Source: Chimonanthus salicifolius
Lineage: Eukaryota; Streptophyta; Magnoliopsida; Laurales; Calycanthaceae
Assembly (NCBI GenBank): GCA_013350335.1
Contig: CM023535.1
Span: 23,777,746-23,841,745 of the forward strand
DNA length: 64,000 bases
Direction: 5' to 3'
How positions within the stretch are numbered: the stretch's first letter is position 1; every line of letters starts with the position of its first letter. A program made the position numbers and the translations under genes. A model generated the notes under the pieces. That model was not told the origin of the DNA. It worked only from the letters and a program-made list of their open reading frames with translations, and did not search any database. Of the stretch, positions 12,330 to 24,342 are shown one piece after another.

Positions 12330-13398
12330 CAGAGAGAGAAAGAGAGGAGAAGAAGAAGATGAAGGCAGGCGTTTGGGTTGCAGGAGGAAGGAAAGGTGCT
12401 TTTTGAGTGAGTGAGGGAAGAAAGGAGAGGGGATATGACGAAAGTGACGAATGTATTTGAAGGAAGAGTGGAAATGAAGGAGGTGGGAGAGTGGGGTCCA
12501 CTTCATATATTTTTCTTCCTCATATTCAAATATTTTATTACATCTAACTCCACAAAATTAAATTCTCTCTCTCCTCTCTTTTTGTTTTTTTCCATTTATG
12601 TAAATTACGTGTAACTTTTTTTTTTTTTATAATGGATATTCTTACATTACATTGAATGAGATTAATGGTATAGATGCACAAAATTACCTACTAAATTTCA
12701 TGTATTAAGTGAGTTCAGAGGAGTCGAACCGAAAATCTCTAATCTAATTCTAAAAGCTAATAGTGAATGAGACTTTATTAACATTAAATTTTTATTATTA
12801 CAAATGTTCATAGTGAATTATGAAATAAAATGAACTTATGATACTTTTCTCTCTATTATTTTTACTAATTTTTTTTATTGACCTAAATCAAATTAATTGA
12901 AACTTAGGTAGGAAATTTTGGTACTTACGTAAATTTAGAAGACTTTTTTCTTAGATGCAGTTAATGGATTCCAACATTACATGTGAAATTACAATTATTT
13001 ACATTTCTTTAACACAAATAAATTCCTATCTGAATGAAATCTTACTTCATCTAATTATTCTCATGACACAAGTCACTTAAAGGGAGATAGTGCATTAAAA
13101 TTTCATAATGTTCCACGTACCATACAATTGTAGATCACATCAATCATGATGTATTTAAAAAAAAAAGGATGTTAGATCTCTCAAAAGTAACAAAGTTTAT
13201 CCTTAATTAACATTTCTAACCATATGATATGATGTCATAAACGGTAATTGAATTTTCTAACCTAAATGGAATATCGTATTTAGTTGTTTTTTTTTAAAAA
13301 AAAGATTAGTCACTATGGTGATGATGATAATTTTTAAGAGCTTATATCCAGTGGTTATTTTTTATAGATTTGATATTTTAAAAACATTTAGATTTTGT
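12330..13398. other. 5' flank of the b561 gene
   Basis: The first 170 bp upstream of the start are a GA-rich leader on the plus strand (CT-rich in the sense of the gene), as common for plant 5' UTRs. Further up is AT-rich DNA. A B-box-like GGTTCGACTCC occurs on the minus strand near 12723-12733 but without a recognisable tRNA fold. Confidence 0.5.
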
Positions 13399-13415
13399 AT
13401 GAAAACCGAATGGAG

Positions 13416-16057
13416 CCTTTATTGAGAATAGACAAATTTTGAACGATATTTTAGTTGCTAATGATTTGGTGCACTTAAGGAAAACAGAGAGGAAACCAGG
13501 GTTACTATTCAAAATAGACATGGAAAAAGCTTACGATTTCGTCGACTGAATTTTTGTGAGGTATCTATTTGAGAGAATGGGTTTTGGTAGGAGATGGTAG
13601 AAGTGGATGAAGGCATGTGTAGAGGAGTCCAGATATTCAATTCTGGTTAATAGTTCTCCCACTTCACCAATTGATGCTACTAGGGGCTTGAGACAGGGGG
13701 ATCCACTATCTCCTTTCATCTTCACGATGGTAGGGGAAAACTTGAATAGATTGATGTTGAAAGCTAAAGAGCTGGGTTTAGTGAGGGGTTTCGAGGTCGG
13801 GTCAGAGGGTCCGGTGATCACCCACTTGCAATTTGCTGATGATACCCTTTTCTTTTGCGATCTTGAGGTGCTTTGAGTTGGTCTCTGGACTTCGGATTAA
13901 CTTAGGCAAAAGCATCCTCATCAGGATTGGTATGGAAGATTTGGTGATTCGAGATTGGGCGAATGAAGTTGGATGTGGATCGGGAAACTTCCCTTTTTGT
14001 ACCTTGGTCTCCCGGTTGGAGGTAATCCCAGGCTCAAAAGTTTTTGGTCCCCGGTATTAGAGAAAGTCTAGAAACGATTAGCAGGTTGGGGTAAGAGGTA
14101 TCTATCATTGGATGGTAGGGTTACACTTCTCAAGTCAGTTCTGATTAACGTGCCGTTGTACTTTTTGTCACTCTTCAAGATGCCCATAGGGGTAGCCAAC
14201 GCAATGGAAAAACTTTTTAGGCGATTCTTATGGGGTGATCAAGTGGGGAAGAGGAAAGTCCATTTGGTGGCCTGGTCCGAGGTTACTAAACCAAAGCATA
14301 AAGGTGGCTTAGGTTTTGTCCCTATTAAAGTGAAAAACGAAGCCTTATTATGCAAGTGGGGCTGGCGTTTTGGTTCAGAAAAGAACGCCCTTTGGGTTCG
14401 ATTACTATCAGCTAAATATGGTGTAGCGAATTCGAATGGTTGGACCTTGGGTGAAGGTGTTGCTCGGGCTGGCTCCAGGGTGCTTAAAGATTGGTAGAAG
14501 GTGTGCTAAGGGTACACTGAGGTTGGTGTGTTATTCCGAAGGAAACTTCGGCTGTTGGTCGGCAAGGGGGACCGAACTTACTTCTGGGAAGATCTTTGGT
14601 TGGGGAATAGACCTTTGAAAGAGTCTTTTCCTAGACTATTTAGAGCTTCTAGGAACAAACAGGCTTCAGTTCAAGGTATGGTCAAGGTGGACAGGCATGG
14701 TACTTCGTGGATATTTGATTTTAGGAGAGAGCTTCGGACCTTTGAGATTAGTTTCCTTAAATGACCTTAAGGCGAATCTGAGAGATTTCAAGTTAGATAT
14801 GGAGGTGGGGATGAGAGGGTGTGGATGGGGGATTCTTCTGGGGTTTTTTCGGTCAAATCTCTATCAAAGCTTTCTCAATTAAGTGTGGAGGGTTCCTTAG
14901 TTTCTTAGACCATTATTTGGAACAATCTAGCCGCTCCTAGAGTTCAGATGTTCTCTTGGTGCGGGGCAAAACGAAGGATTCTGATTAGGACTGGAACTGA
15001 GTCGAAGAGGACTTTTAGGTCCTGACGGAGACTTAAATTGCCTCCCTGTGAATTGGCTGAAGAATCTTTGTATCACCTCTTTGTCACTTGCCCAGTGGCC
15101 TGGAGATTATGGAGTAGGGTTCGTAAACCTGTTGGGAGTTTCGTGGGTTAGTCTAGGTTCGTGGGAGGGGTTGTTGGATTCTTGGTCGTTGGCTAGTCTG
15201 CATCGTTGGAAGAAAATGGTGTGGAATACTATTCCGCCAGCGGTATTGTGGTCCATTTGGAGAGAGAGGAACTCTAGGGTATTTGAGGGTTGTAGGGTGG
15301 AGTTCAGCGAGCTTTTTGACAGCGCAAAATGGAGATTGTGTTCTTTGATTTGCGCTAATAAGGAATTCAAGGATTTCAAAGAGGTGGACTTGTGCCTTTC
15401 TCTGGATGGTTGTTTGGGTCCCCCTCTTAAGAAAGGCAAACCTGAAATTTGATTGGGCTTCCTCCGCCTTCTGGGTTTTGGAAGTTTAACGTTGATGGAT
15501 CATCCAAAGGAAAATCAGGACCGGCTGGGATTGGGGGACACTCTTAGGAATCATCTGGGTTTCACTCATGTCGCGTTTCAGAGCCTGTTGGAATTAAAGA
15601 GTCTAATGAGGCAGAACTTCTCGGTATTAGGAAAGTTCTTTACTTAGGGGTATGTTTAAGGGGGGAGAATTTAATTATTGAAAGTGACTCTTCCAATGCT
15701 ATCAAACTGGGCCAAGGGTTTGAAACGACCACCTTTGAGATTGACCACCTTAGTTGGGGAGATTAAGGAATTATCGAAGGGCTTAGAAGTATCTTTCTCT
15801 CAGATTAGTAGATCTGCAAATGGGGTAGCGGATTTCCTCGCTAAGAACGGTGTCGAAGGGGTGACCCGTGGCACGTTCTTTTCTCCGGGCGGGTAGATTC
15901 TTTTGGGTCGCTACTTCTTCTTCCTCTTGATTTGCTTTGCTTATTTTTATATTTTGGGTGGGGGGTTTATTTCTCATAGGTCACCACCTTTTTATTTCTT
16001 CCTTGTACTGTAATTTTTAATTTTAATGAAAGTCTACTCTTAACTGTTTCAAAAAAA
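13416..16057 (+). mobile_element. 5'-truncated L1-type LINE with RNase H
   Basis: It is flanked by a perfect 17-bp duplication, ATGAAAACCGAATGGAG (13399-13415 and 16058-16074), and ends in a short A tail at 16051-16057, the marks of target-primed reverse transcription. It begins inside the reverse transcriptase (LLFKIDMEKAYD), then GLRQGDPLSPF (about 13689) and FADDTLFF (about 13833). A degenerate zinc-knuckle RVT region lies at 14890-15130. An RNase H domain of the plant type lies at 15455-15890 (FNVDGSSKG, NEAELLGI, IIESDSSNAI). Endonuclease and ORF1 are absent because of the truncation. Many stops and frameshifts make it dead. Confidence 0.92.
13430..15895 (+). pseudogene. LINE ORF2 remnant (RT, zf-RVT, RNase H)
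   Basis: Segments in all three frames carry consecutive parts of the plant LINE polyprotein. The DD of the reverse transcriptase and the D-E-D of the RNase H can all be seen, but at least six stops or shifts separate them (for example a stop right after YDFVD at 13547). It is non-functional as protein. Confidence 0.88.
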
Positions 16058-16186
16058 ATGAAAACCGAATGGAGATAGTGGAAAAGACTTAATGTCGAAA
16101 CTCAAGAAAAATAAATTTTGAAAAAACAGAGAGCATCAGAGGAGTTTGTTTGCTCAGGAAAACTCTCAAGGTAGTCATATTCTTCC

Positions 16187-17401
16187 CAGGGCCGGCCCTG
16201 AGATTTCAGGGGCCGTAGGCGAGTTTTTAAAATGGGCCTTTTATATACTCACAAAAAATAAAAGCATACAATTTTTTTTACAATTTGTGAAACTAAATAA
16301 AATATCATAATCAAATTTATAACAAAGTATTATTTAAAATTTATTCTTATTTTGATATGCAAAATTACTAATTAAATTACTATATTCAATTTTTTTAACA
16401 TTTATTTTTCAATAGATAAGATAGCTAATCCATTCAATCTTTCTTGTGACATTGTATACCGAAGATAAGATTTTATCAATTTTAACTTTGACAAACTTAT
16501 TTCTGCATAGGTAATTGTAACTGGTATAATCAACATTATTCTACTAAGTAATTCATGCATTTGGAAAACAACAATTCATTCTTTTTATATAATTTAGCAA
16601 TTCATTCTTTTGGTACTGCATATTTTATCATATTCGAGTGCGACACTAATGCAAATTTCTAATTTGAAACGAAGATATTATTATTATTTTAAATATTCAA
16701 ATTTCTATATTTTTTAAAAAATTAAAAATTATCTTAATTATAATGATTTATACTTGTATATTACATCTAATAAAATCTATTTTGATCAAATGAATAAAGC
16801 TATATTTTTTCATCTTTTCAAATTTTAAAAGCTTTAAATTATTTTTAATTCAAAATTATCAACTCAATATAGATTTCTCTTTCTCTTTATTTAGATGATA
16901 GATATATTTTAAAAGATTCTTTATTAATTAAAATTATTTATTATTATATATTATTATTAAACTCAATAAAATGAGGATTATAATAATAATTATTATGATT
17001 GTTACTATCATTATTTTAATTTTTTAAGAAACCCACGCTTTAAATTGAGTAGAAAAATTATCAATATATAAATTTTCAATTTTAATTGTTCTAAATTCGA
17101 AATAATTAAACATAGCCAAATGATTTCAAGTAGTATTAATTCAAATTATTGTTATTCTCATTATTATTATTAAATAACTCAATAAAAATAGAAATTATTA
17201 TCATACACACAACCAGAATTTGAACTCAAGTATTGTATTTAAAAGGCACGTATTCTAACCAGAATGACAACAATAAATTTATTCTTTATTATGCATTATT
17301 AACTATTTAACATATAATAAATGAGGTTATGGACTTGGAAGCCTTTTTATTTGGGGGCCCTAAGCGATCGCCTACTTCACTTATAGCCAAGGCCGGCCCT
17401 G
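16187..17401. mobile_element. hAT element with CAGGGCCGGCCCTG ends
   Basis: The left end is CAGGGCCGGCCCTGA and the right end inverted is CAGGGCCGGCCTTGG. Flanks are ATTCTTCC (16179-16186) and ATTCTTAC (17402-17409), an 8-bp duplication with one mismatch, as made by hAT transposases. Sub-terminal sequence is GC-richer than the AT-rich interior. It contains only a fossil of the transposase C-terminus, so it is a deletion derivative. Its position shortly after the LINE target duplication places both in the same former intergenic site. Confidence 0.85.
16410..16550 (-). pseudogene. hAT transposase C-terminal dimerisation fossil
   Basis: Read on the minus strand, this translates to VTITYAEISLSKLKLIKSYL followed by RYTMSQERLNGLAILS. 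This is the well-known end of plant zf-MYM/TTF-type hAT transposases (dimerisation region). It is short, with no start and no upstream catalytic part left in the element. Confidence 0.8.
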
Positions 17402-17409
17402 ATTCTTAC

Positions 17410-19485
17410 TCTAGATTGGAAGATTAAAATTTGACTAAAGAAATATGCTTAAGTCTATTCGAGGCAAGAAGACTGCTCGAGAGGTCTTATTGATGAGGTC
17501 TCAAAGATGTCATCTTCTTCATTGAGAAACGAGGATTTTTTCCAAGGTTTTTGGAGAAGAGGACATGTCTGAATATGGATATGTATGGAAGATTACATGT
17601 TGAGTTTCTTAGAAGATATTTGTAAAAGAAATTAATAAGAGTAAGAAGATCAGATGTCTTAACATCCAACAATTCATTTCTCCACATGTAAGTAAATCCA
17701 AAGCTGCCAATCATTATAAAATTCCGTCTTCTTATTCTGCTAAAGAGGATCAGATTTTATTCCAGTGAGAGAAGAGACCTTTAATATTTTTCAAAGGTGT
17801 ATTGGTTCAAGGAATTCATTTGCTTAATGACAACAATTAGTGTAATCTTTCTTGATTTTTGATAAATAGGTTGAGGCATTTGTTGCTTGTATTTTTATCT
17901 CTATCTTCTTTTTCTCGCATGCAATAGCTCAACATTAATTATTACATGACTTAGAGTCCAAGTAATTTGTTCCTAACAAAAGGGAGAAAATATCTAATCT
18001 AGACTTAGAAAGTAGTCCATTTTCTTCAACTATCTATTTCCCATACCACAATCTCAACCGTCCGAATGAGGTGAGCTGTAATCCGTCCATTCGTCTTAAA
18101 AATCAGGGCTCTCTAACAATAAATGTAAGAGACTGAGATCCATTCTATAATGAAAATTTAGATGAATGAATAAATTATTATAAAAACTATCAACCCAATT
18201 AAAAATGAAGCTTATTATTATTGCTAAATCTTAATTTTAAAATTAAAATAAATCTACTGATAATTTTTTATATATAAAATGTTCAATGTAACTACTAAGA
18301 TGCATCAAATGCACATCAAATAAAATTTAATGTAAAATTAGAAAGAAAAATATAATTTTAATATTTTACATCTAATATAAAAAATTCCTATAAAACCCTT
18401 ATCTCGAAATAACAATTTTAATAATTTATTTTTTTTTAAAGCAACCCCTCATAATACCCTACAACTCAAAAAATACATTATATAATTGACACAGTAATCA
18501 CATAAATTAATTAACCTTATTTTTTTTCAAAAAGGCTGATATGACTTCATATCAAACAGAATGAGCTTTAATCTTTCCATTTATCCTTGCATATGAAGAA
18601 AGTCATGTGATTGAGTAATTCATTAGCCTAACCTCACATGGGTTTTGAAATGAAAACTCTTAACATTACATAATTGAGTTATAATTTCCTAATTTTGTTT
18701 TAATTTTTTATAGCATGCAAAGTTTTATAGAATCTATTGACTGTACCAAACTTAATTAAAGATTGATGATATATTGATTATAAAAAAAATAAGTCTCATT
18801 CACATTTATTTGTTTATTTACTTAAAATAAATAAAATGAATGACTAATAAAAAGGCCCACTTCAAACATTTGTTTTATTTATTTTAGAATCAGATGACTA
18901 TATATATATTTAATAATAATAATCTCTTACAAAATTTATACATTAATGATATATTTAAAAAAATTATCTAATTAATTTTCTACCTTGATGAATTTTAAAA
19001 AAATTGAAAAATGTTGTGAGCCATATGATACGAGAGAAGCACTCCTAAATAACTATATGGTATCTTAATATTTCTCTTTATTGACATAGAAATCTAATAT
19101 CATTCACAAAAAATTATAAATAATTGTTTATCATAATTTATTAAATGTTGAAAATATTGATAAATTTAATAATTATTTTATTCTTAAAAAAAGAATAAGA
19201 TACAGTCAGAACCGTATACAGTAATTAGTTTTCTGGTGTTTTGACTTTTTGAGAGATTTAATCATTTTTCATATAAAAAACATTTCAAAAGACTTGAGCA
19301 AATATATACAAAAGGCAGAGATTAATAAAAGTTGGCTAAGTGTTGAATAGTTATTTTCTAATTTACAACATAGAAAGGTATTGGAGGGATTATCTGATTG
19401 AAGTGTTTATAAGAAATTCGCTAATCGTGAAAACTTGACGTTTTTGTTATTTGTTTAAAATTTTTATTCTCATTAAACATGATCA
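17410..19485. other. AT-rich intergenic DNA
   Basis: No genes are recognised. The frame at 17487-17714 (minus) has no domain. Composition is uniformly AT-rich with short homopolymers. Confidence 0.45.
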
Positions 19486-19497
19486 AATTGTGGTTTT

Positions 19498-19575
19498 TTT
19501 TTTTGAATTTATATGTGAGAAATCCTGGGATACCTAAAGTAAAACCTCCACAAGTGAGCCCACTAACTCTATATC
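19498..19575 (-). mobile_element. SINE fragment, same family as 4142
   Basis: It is flanked by a 12-bp duplication AATTGTGGTTTT (19486-19497 and 19576-19587). It shares the TGTGGGAAA-like 3' part and the T-rich plus-strand end with the SINE at 4142-4280, and lacks the B-box half. It is a strongly 5'-truncated minus-strand copy. Confidence 0.65.
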
Positions 19576-19587
19576 AATTGTGGTTTT

Positions 19588-20728
19588 CTAGAGTAAGGAA
19601 GACCTTCCTCTTTCCTTTATTAAATTTTTATATCCCCTTATGAGAAATATATATCTTAGAAAAAAAGGAAGGAAAAGTTATCATTTTTTATTTTATTTTT
19701 AGAAAATAATTCTTATTCTATAAAAAAATAGAAACATCTCATTTTTCATATCTTTTATTTATTTATTTTCGGGAAAATGACAAGCAACCTAGCAAGATTG
19801 TCAAAATCCTAATTTAGGGACATAAATAAAATTGCAATTTAGAAGGTTGGAAAAGGGGAAGTTTTATTAGAAGTAAATTACAACCATTTGATAAATAAAT
19901 AGGTAAAATATATAGATAAAAAAGTACTATAATATTAATATTGTCACCGTATTGTAGCTCAAAAGTAAAAATTCTACTTAACATAATGTACACTCATTAC
20001 CTTGAATAAATTTGTTAGAAAAGGATAATTTTGTAATTTCAATCTTAAATAAATTGTAATGTTAATATTGCATGACTTAAATTTTAATTTAGACAAATGT
20101 TTTCTTCAAAGTTCAAATACCGGCATTGGTATACAAGATTCAAAATTTCAAATACTGGAGGGGTTGGGTTAACCGCCAAAAACCCGTTTTAAGAAGAAGA
20201 GGTCTTATGTTTGATTTAGGCTCAATTCTAAAGGGCCATTTTTCTATTGAATTTATCTTCTATATGTAGATTGGAAGATTTACATATGTCTCGAGAATTA
20301 ATCAGGTGATACCCCTGGACACCTTGTTTAAAAAAATATTGGATACAAATTATTTTGAAAATATTAAATTTTTAAGTGTCTAAAAAATTAAAACTTTTGG
20401 ATGATGGTGAAAATAATAAACAAAACTTAGTCAAAGTAAAATTTTTGCTATGACTTAATCTTCTACAAAAGTTATGATAAATTCAATTTTTTCTTAAATT
20501 GAATTTTCACCAATCATCTATCATTGTTATATATCTACAGTCTTATCCCATTCAAACATGGACCTCACTGCTGTATATATTAGCAATTGCTCGTCAACAT
20601 TAATAATAATCTTTCATATAATGATTCAACAATAACACCTCCAATTAACTTGGTAATATTAATTAAGCTGTTTAGATCAATTACAATTTATATCTATTAA
20701 ATTTCAAAAGAAAAAGGCTTTTGTCAAA
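19588..20728. other. AT-rich intergenic DNA
   Basis: No gene, RNA or element end was identified. Confidence 0.4.
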
Positions 20729-21002
20729 TTTATTTAAGTCAACGAACATCAATTCATTAAAATCCAATTCTTCACATATTTGGAAACACCTAAATCATGA
20801 TCTTGACCTCTTTATAGTGTATTGCTAATATACGTTTGTATTGTTTAACTTTTTTTCATAAAAATGTTTTGTATAAATAAATCTTCTTGCAAAGGTGTTT
20901 GAATTTTTTGAGAAAATTTTTATTTTTAGGGGAATGAGAGGATGAAAAAATATTAAAAAAAAATATGATAAGACAAACTATAGTTTAAAATTTTAAAATT
21001 TA
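20729..21002 (+). repeat. Direct repeat, left copy beside the palindrome
   Basis: It begins TTTATTTAAGTCAACGAACATC and matches 22689-22958 almost throughout (shared ATCATGATCTTGACCTCTTTATAGTG). The two copies flank the palindromic element and the 225 bp before it. Confidence 0.75.
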
Positions 21003-21482
21003 AACTTAACTATCCAATGGGACAAAAGAGAAGGAAGATAAAACGATTTCAGCCGAAGAGACTTTCTACAATAGATGAGAGTTTTTGGAGTTTTTTTGGA
21101 AATGAATTCTGAAAGCAATTTGCTAGACCCTTTAATTAAATAACCTCTCTAATGTAATATAAGTATTATAGTCCCAGCCATATTACATTATAGAAGTTTG
21201 AGTGTAAAGATTTTATCAATTTATTTAGGCGCCTCATTTAGACACCAAGGTTTTTTGTTACCAGACACCCATTTTCAAAATTTTCGGTGAAATTACCGTT
21301 TTACCCTCCCGCTTTAAATCCTTCGAACGATTCTACCGTTATTTTTTAATCATTCGAATGATTCTGATCATTCGAAGGATCACCCACAGTTATAAACTGA
21401 TCCTTCGAATGATTAGAATCATTCGAAGGATCGGTTCGAATGAATATAATAATAAATAATAAAATTTTATTTAAAACTTTAA

Positions 21483-21767
21483 AGTTATTTTCTAAGCACT
21501 GTGTATTTCCAAAATTTCTCAAATTGAATATCCGGACTAATTACGATAACATGATAAAAATACTTTAACACTTCAAAGTCTTTTGACACTTCCAAATGCT
21601 TAAAATACAGTGTTTTACAAATAAGGGTATCCCTAGGCTGTGCCCAAAATACATTTGGAAGTGTCAAAAGACCTTGAAGTGTTAAAGTATTTTTATCAGG
21701 TTATCGTAATTAGTCCGGATATTCGATTTGAGAAATTTTAGAAATACACAGTGCTTAAAAAATAACT
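21483..21767. repeat. Snapback unit A
   Basis: Third copy of the hairpin family (compare 2389-2685). The loop reads TACAGTGTTTTACAAATAAG in plus orientation. Confidence 0.85.
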
Positions 21768-21813
21768 GTCTATGTTTTAAAGAATATTTTATTATAGCAT
21801 AGTCAACATAGAC

Positions 21814-22098
21814 AGCTATTTGTTAAGCACTGTGTATTTCTAAAATTTCTCAAATTAAATATCCGGACTAATTACAATAACCTGATAAAAATACGTTAAC
21901 ACTTTAAGGTCTTTTGACACTTCCAAATGTGTTTTGGGCATAGCCTAGGGATACCCTTATTTGTAAAACACTGTATTTTAAGCATTTGGAAGTGTCAAAA
22001 GACTTTAAAGTGTTAAAGTATTTTTATCAGGTTATTGTAATTAGTCCGGATATTTAATTTGAGAAATTTTAGAAATACACAGTGCTTAACAAATAACT
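21814..22098. repeat. Snapback unit B (centre of the palindrome)
   Basis: Hairpin family copy spanning the symmetry axis. Its loop is in the opposite orientation to unit A (TACCCTTATTTGTAAAAC). Confidence 0.85.
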
Positions 22099-22147
22099 GT
22101 CTATGTTGACTATGCTATAATAAAATATTCTTTAAAACATAGACAGT

Positions 22148-22428
22148 TTTTTTTAAGCACTGTGTATTTCTAAAATTTCTCAAATTGAATATCCAGACTA
22201 ATTACGATAACCTGATAAAAATACTTTAACACTTCAAGGTCTTTTGACACTTCCAAATGTGTTTTGGGCACAGCCTAGAGATACCCTTATTTGTAAAACA
22301 CTGTATTTTAAGCATTTGGAAGTGTCAAAAGACTTTGAAGTGTTAAAGTATTTTTATCATGTTATCGTAATTAGTCTGGATATTCAATTTGAGAAATTTT
22401 GGAAATACACAGTGCTTAGAAAATAACT
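22148..22428. repeat. Snapback unit C
   Basis: This copy is the inverted counterpart of unit A across the axis, with only scattered differences. Confidence 0.85.
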
Positions 22429-22688
22429 TTAAAGTTTTAAATAAAATTTTATTATTTATTATTATATTCATTCTAAGGATCAAACAGATCCTTGGAATGA
22501 TTCTAATCATTGGAAGGATCAGTTTATAACTGTGGGTGATCCTTGATCAGAATCATTCGAATGATTAAAAAATGAATGGCAGAATCGTTCGAAGGATTTA
22601 AAGCGGGAGGGTAAAACGGTAATATCACCGAAAATTTTGAAAATGGATGTCTGGTAAAAAAAAAACCCTGGTGTCTAAATGGAGCGCC

Positions 22689-22958
22689 TTTATTTAAATC
22701 AACTAACATCAACTCATTAAAATCCAATTCTTTACATATTTGGAAAATCTAAACCATGATCTTGACCTCTTTATAGTGTACTACTAATATACGTTTTTAT
22801 TGCTTCACTTTTTTTCATAAATTGTTTTGTATAAATAAATCTTCTATAAAGGTGTTTGATTTTTTGAGAAAATTTTTATTTTTTAAGGAAATGAGAGGAT
22901 GAAGAACTTTTTTTAAAAAAATGATAAGACAAACTGTAGTTTAAATTTTTAAATTTTA
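22689..22958 (+). repeat. Direct repeat, right copy beside the palindrome
   Basis: Matches 20729-21002. It starts exactly at the right target duplication of the palindrome, so the element inserted at the junction of a pre-existing tandem duplication. Confidence 0.72.
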
Positions 22959-22959
22959 T

Positions 22960-23302
22960 TAATTTAATTAAATCTTATTAAATCAAATCAATTCAGACTA
23001 AAGTTATGGAGAATAATTGACTGCTTAGTCAAAGAAGAAAGCAACCACAGACTATTTTAAGAAAAATCTCGTCAACGTGAAAAGGTTGTCGTCGTGTGTC
23101 TTTTTCTCCTTCTTTTCCTCTTCGGTCTTCTCACTTTTATTGTTTTCAATAGACAGACGACCGGACGACTCTGCCCATTAATGTCATAGTGACGACTCTT
23201 ATTCGTGAAGTAAGAATGACGCGTAACGGATGTCACTTATTTGATTTCAACCGTGCAAGAGTTTATTAATTGTATAGAGTACCGTTAGGAGGATGACGGA
23301 CA
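22960..23302. other. Intergenic DNA
   Basis: A GC-richer stretch with several GACG/CGTC motifs (23060-23300). No gene was identified. Confidence 0.4.
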
Positions 23303-24311
23303 GTTTAGACGTCAGGTGAAAATATCGGTGTCGGTGGTATACGTATCGTGGATAAATTGGCGATACGTCTCTATACTTTTTTCTATTTTTTTTAAATACA
23401 AAAAAAAGAGAAAAAATGGAAAAACCTAGAGTGAATACATTTTTTAAATAAAATAATGATTATTTTTATAAAATTTAAGACCTTTGAAATCAAAATTTTG
23501 ATAGAGACAAAAATTTCAAAAATATTCTAAAATTTTAAAAAATGTCTAAAAGTTTTATAAAAAAGAAACTAACATGTAGAAACAACTGGACTTCATATTC
23601 TCAAGTATCATTTACTAACATGTATCAAATTCATAAATTTTTATTCTAAAAAATTTTGAGTTTCGTAAACATATTGGAATATTAGAAAAATTATATAAAC
23701 ACCCTAAAAACTCTATCAGTCACATCAAGGGCTCTTCATTAAATTGTAAAAACATTTCTATACCATTTCATTAACTTTCGATGAAAACTCAAAAATGAAA
23801 AATATATTAGAAAGCCCAATTTTTATTAAATTTTCAAGAAAATCCAGAAAATCGCACAAACACTCTTCAAACCAAGGGTGCAAAATTCAGCTTGGCCGAG
23901 ATATGGCTGATATCTCGGACGATAAGTTTCTCTCTCTTCTTTTGCTTTCTTTTTTAACTATCAGTATTTTTTTATTATTTTATTTTATCTGAATCAAAAA
24001 ATAAATAAATAACCCAAAAGAAAGTTGGATTTTTTTTTTTTTAAATTTGAAAACGTAAATATCGGCTGATATTGGTCAATATTTTGAATATCGGCTAATA
24101 GTTGGGACAATATTGGTCCGATATCGGCCGAGATATCGACCTGGGCCCGCCACCGTTTTGATTTTTTTATCTTATTTTAAAAAGATCGATATTAATCATA
24201 TCGGCTGATATCGGACTAATATATATTGCTGATATATCAGTCATATCGGCTGAGAAATAGTGTGTACGGCCGATACAATACGTATCGGCCGATATAGGGT
24301 GGTGCTTAAAA

Positions 24312-24342
<31 letters not shown>

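Larger units (their letters stand above)
21228..22688. mobile_element. Giant palindromic foldback element (hAT-type duplication)
   Basis: The ends are GGCGCCTCATTTAGACACC and, inverted, GGCGCTCCATTTAGACACC. Both flanks carry TTTATTTA (21220-21227 and 22689-22696), a perfect 8-bp duplication. Almost the whole 1461 bp reads as an inverted repeat centred near 21958. From outside in: terminal arm; a sub-terminal block with repeated GATCCTTCGAATGATT motifs; snapback unit A (left) facing unit C (right); a spacer AACTGTCTATG... and its reverse complement; and unit B at the centre. There is no transposase. The 60-residue frame that appears on both strands (21485-21667 and 22244-22426) is a product of this symmetry, not a gene. 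Confidence 0.88.

Noticed and set aside
12700..12780. Possible tRNA or SINE (GGTTCGACTCC on the minus strand)
   Set aside because: Only the B-box-like piece is present; no A-box, cloverleaf or flanking duplication was seen.
21485..22426. Identical 60-residue frames on opposite strands
   Set aside because: They are mirror images created by the palindrome, and no conserved protein is recognised.
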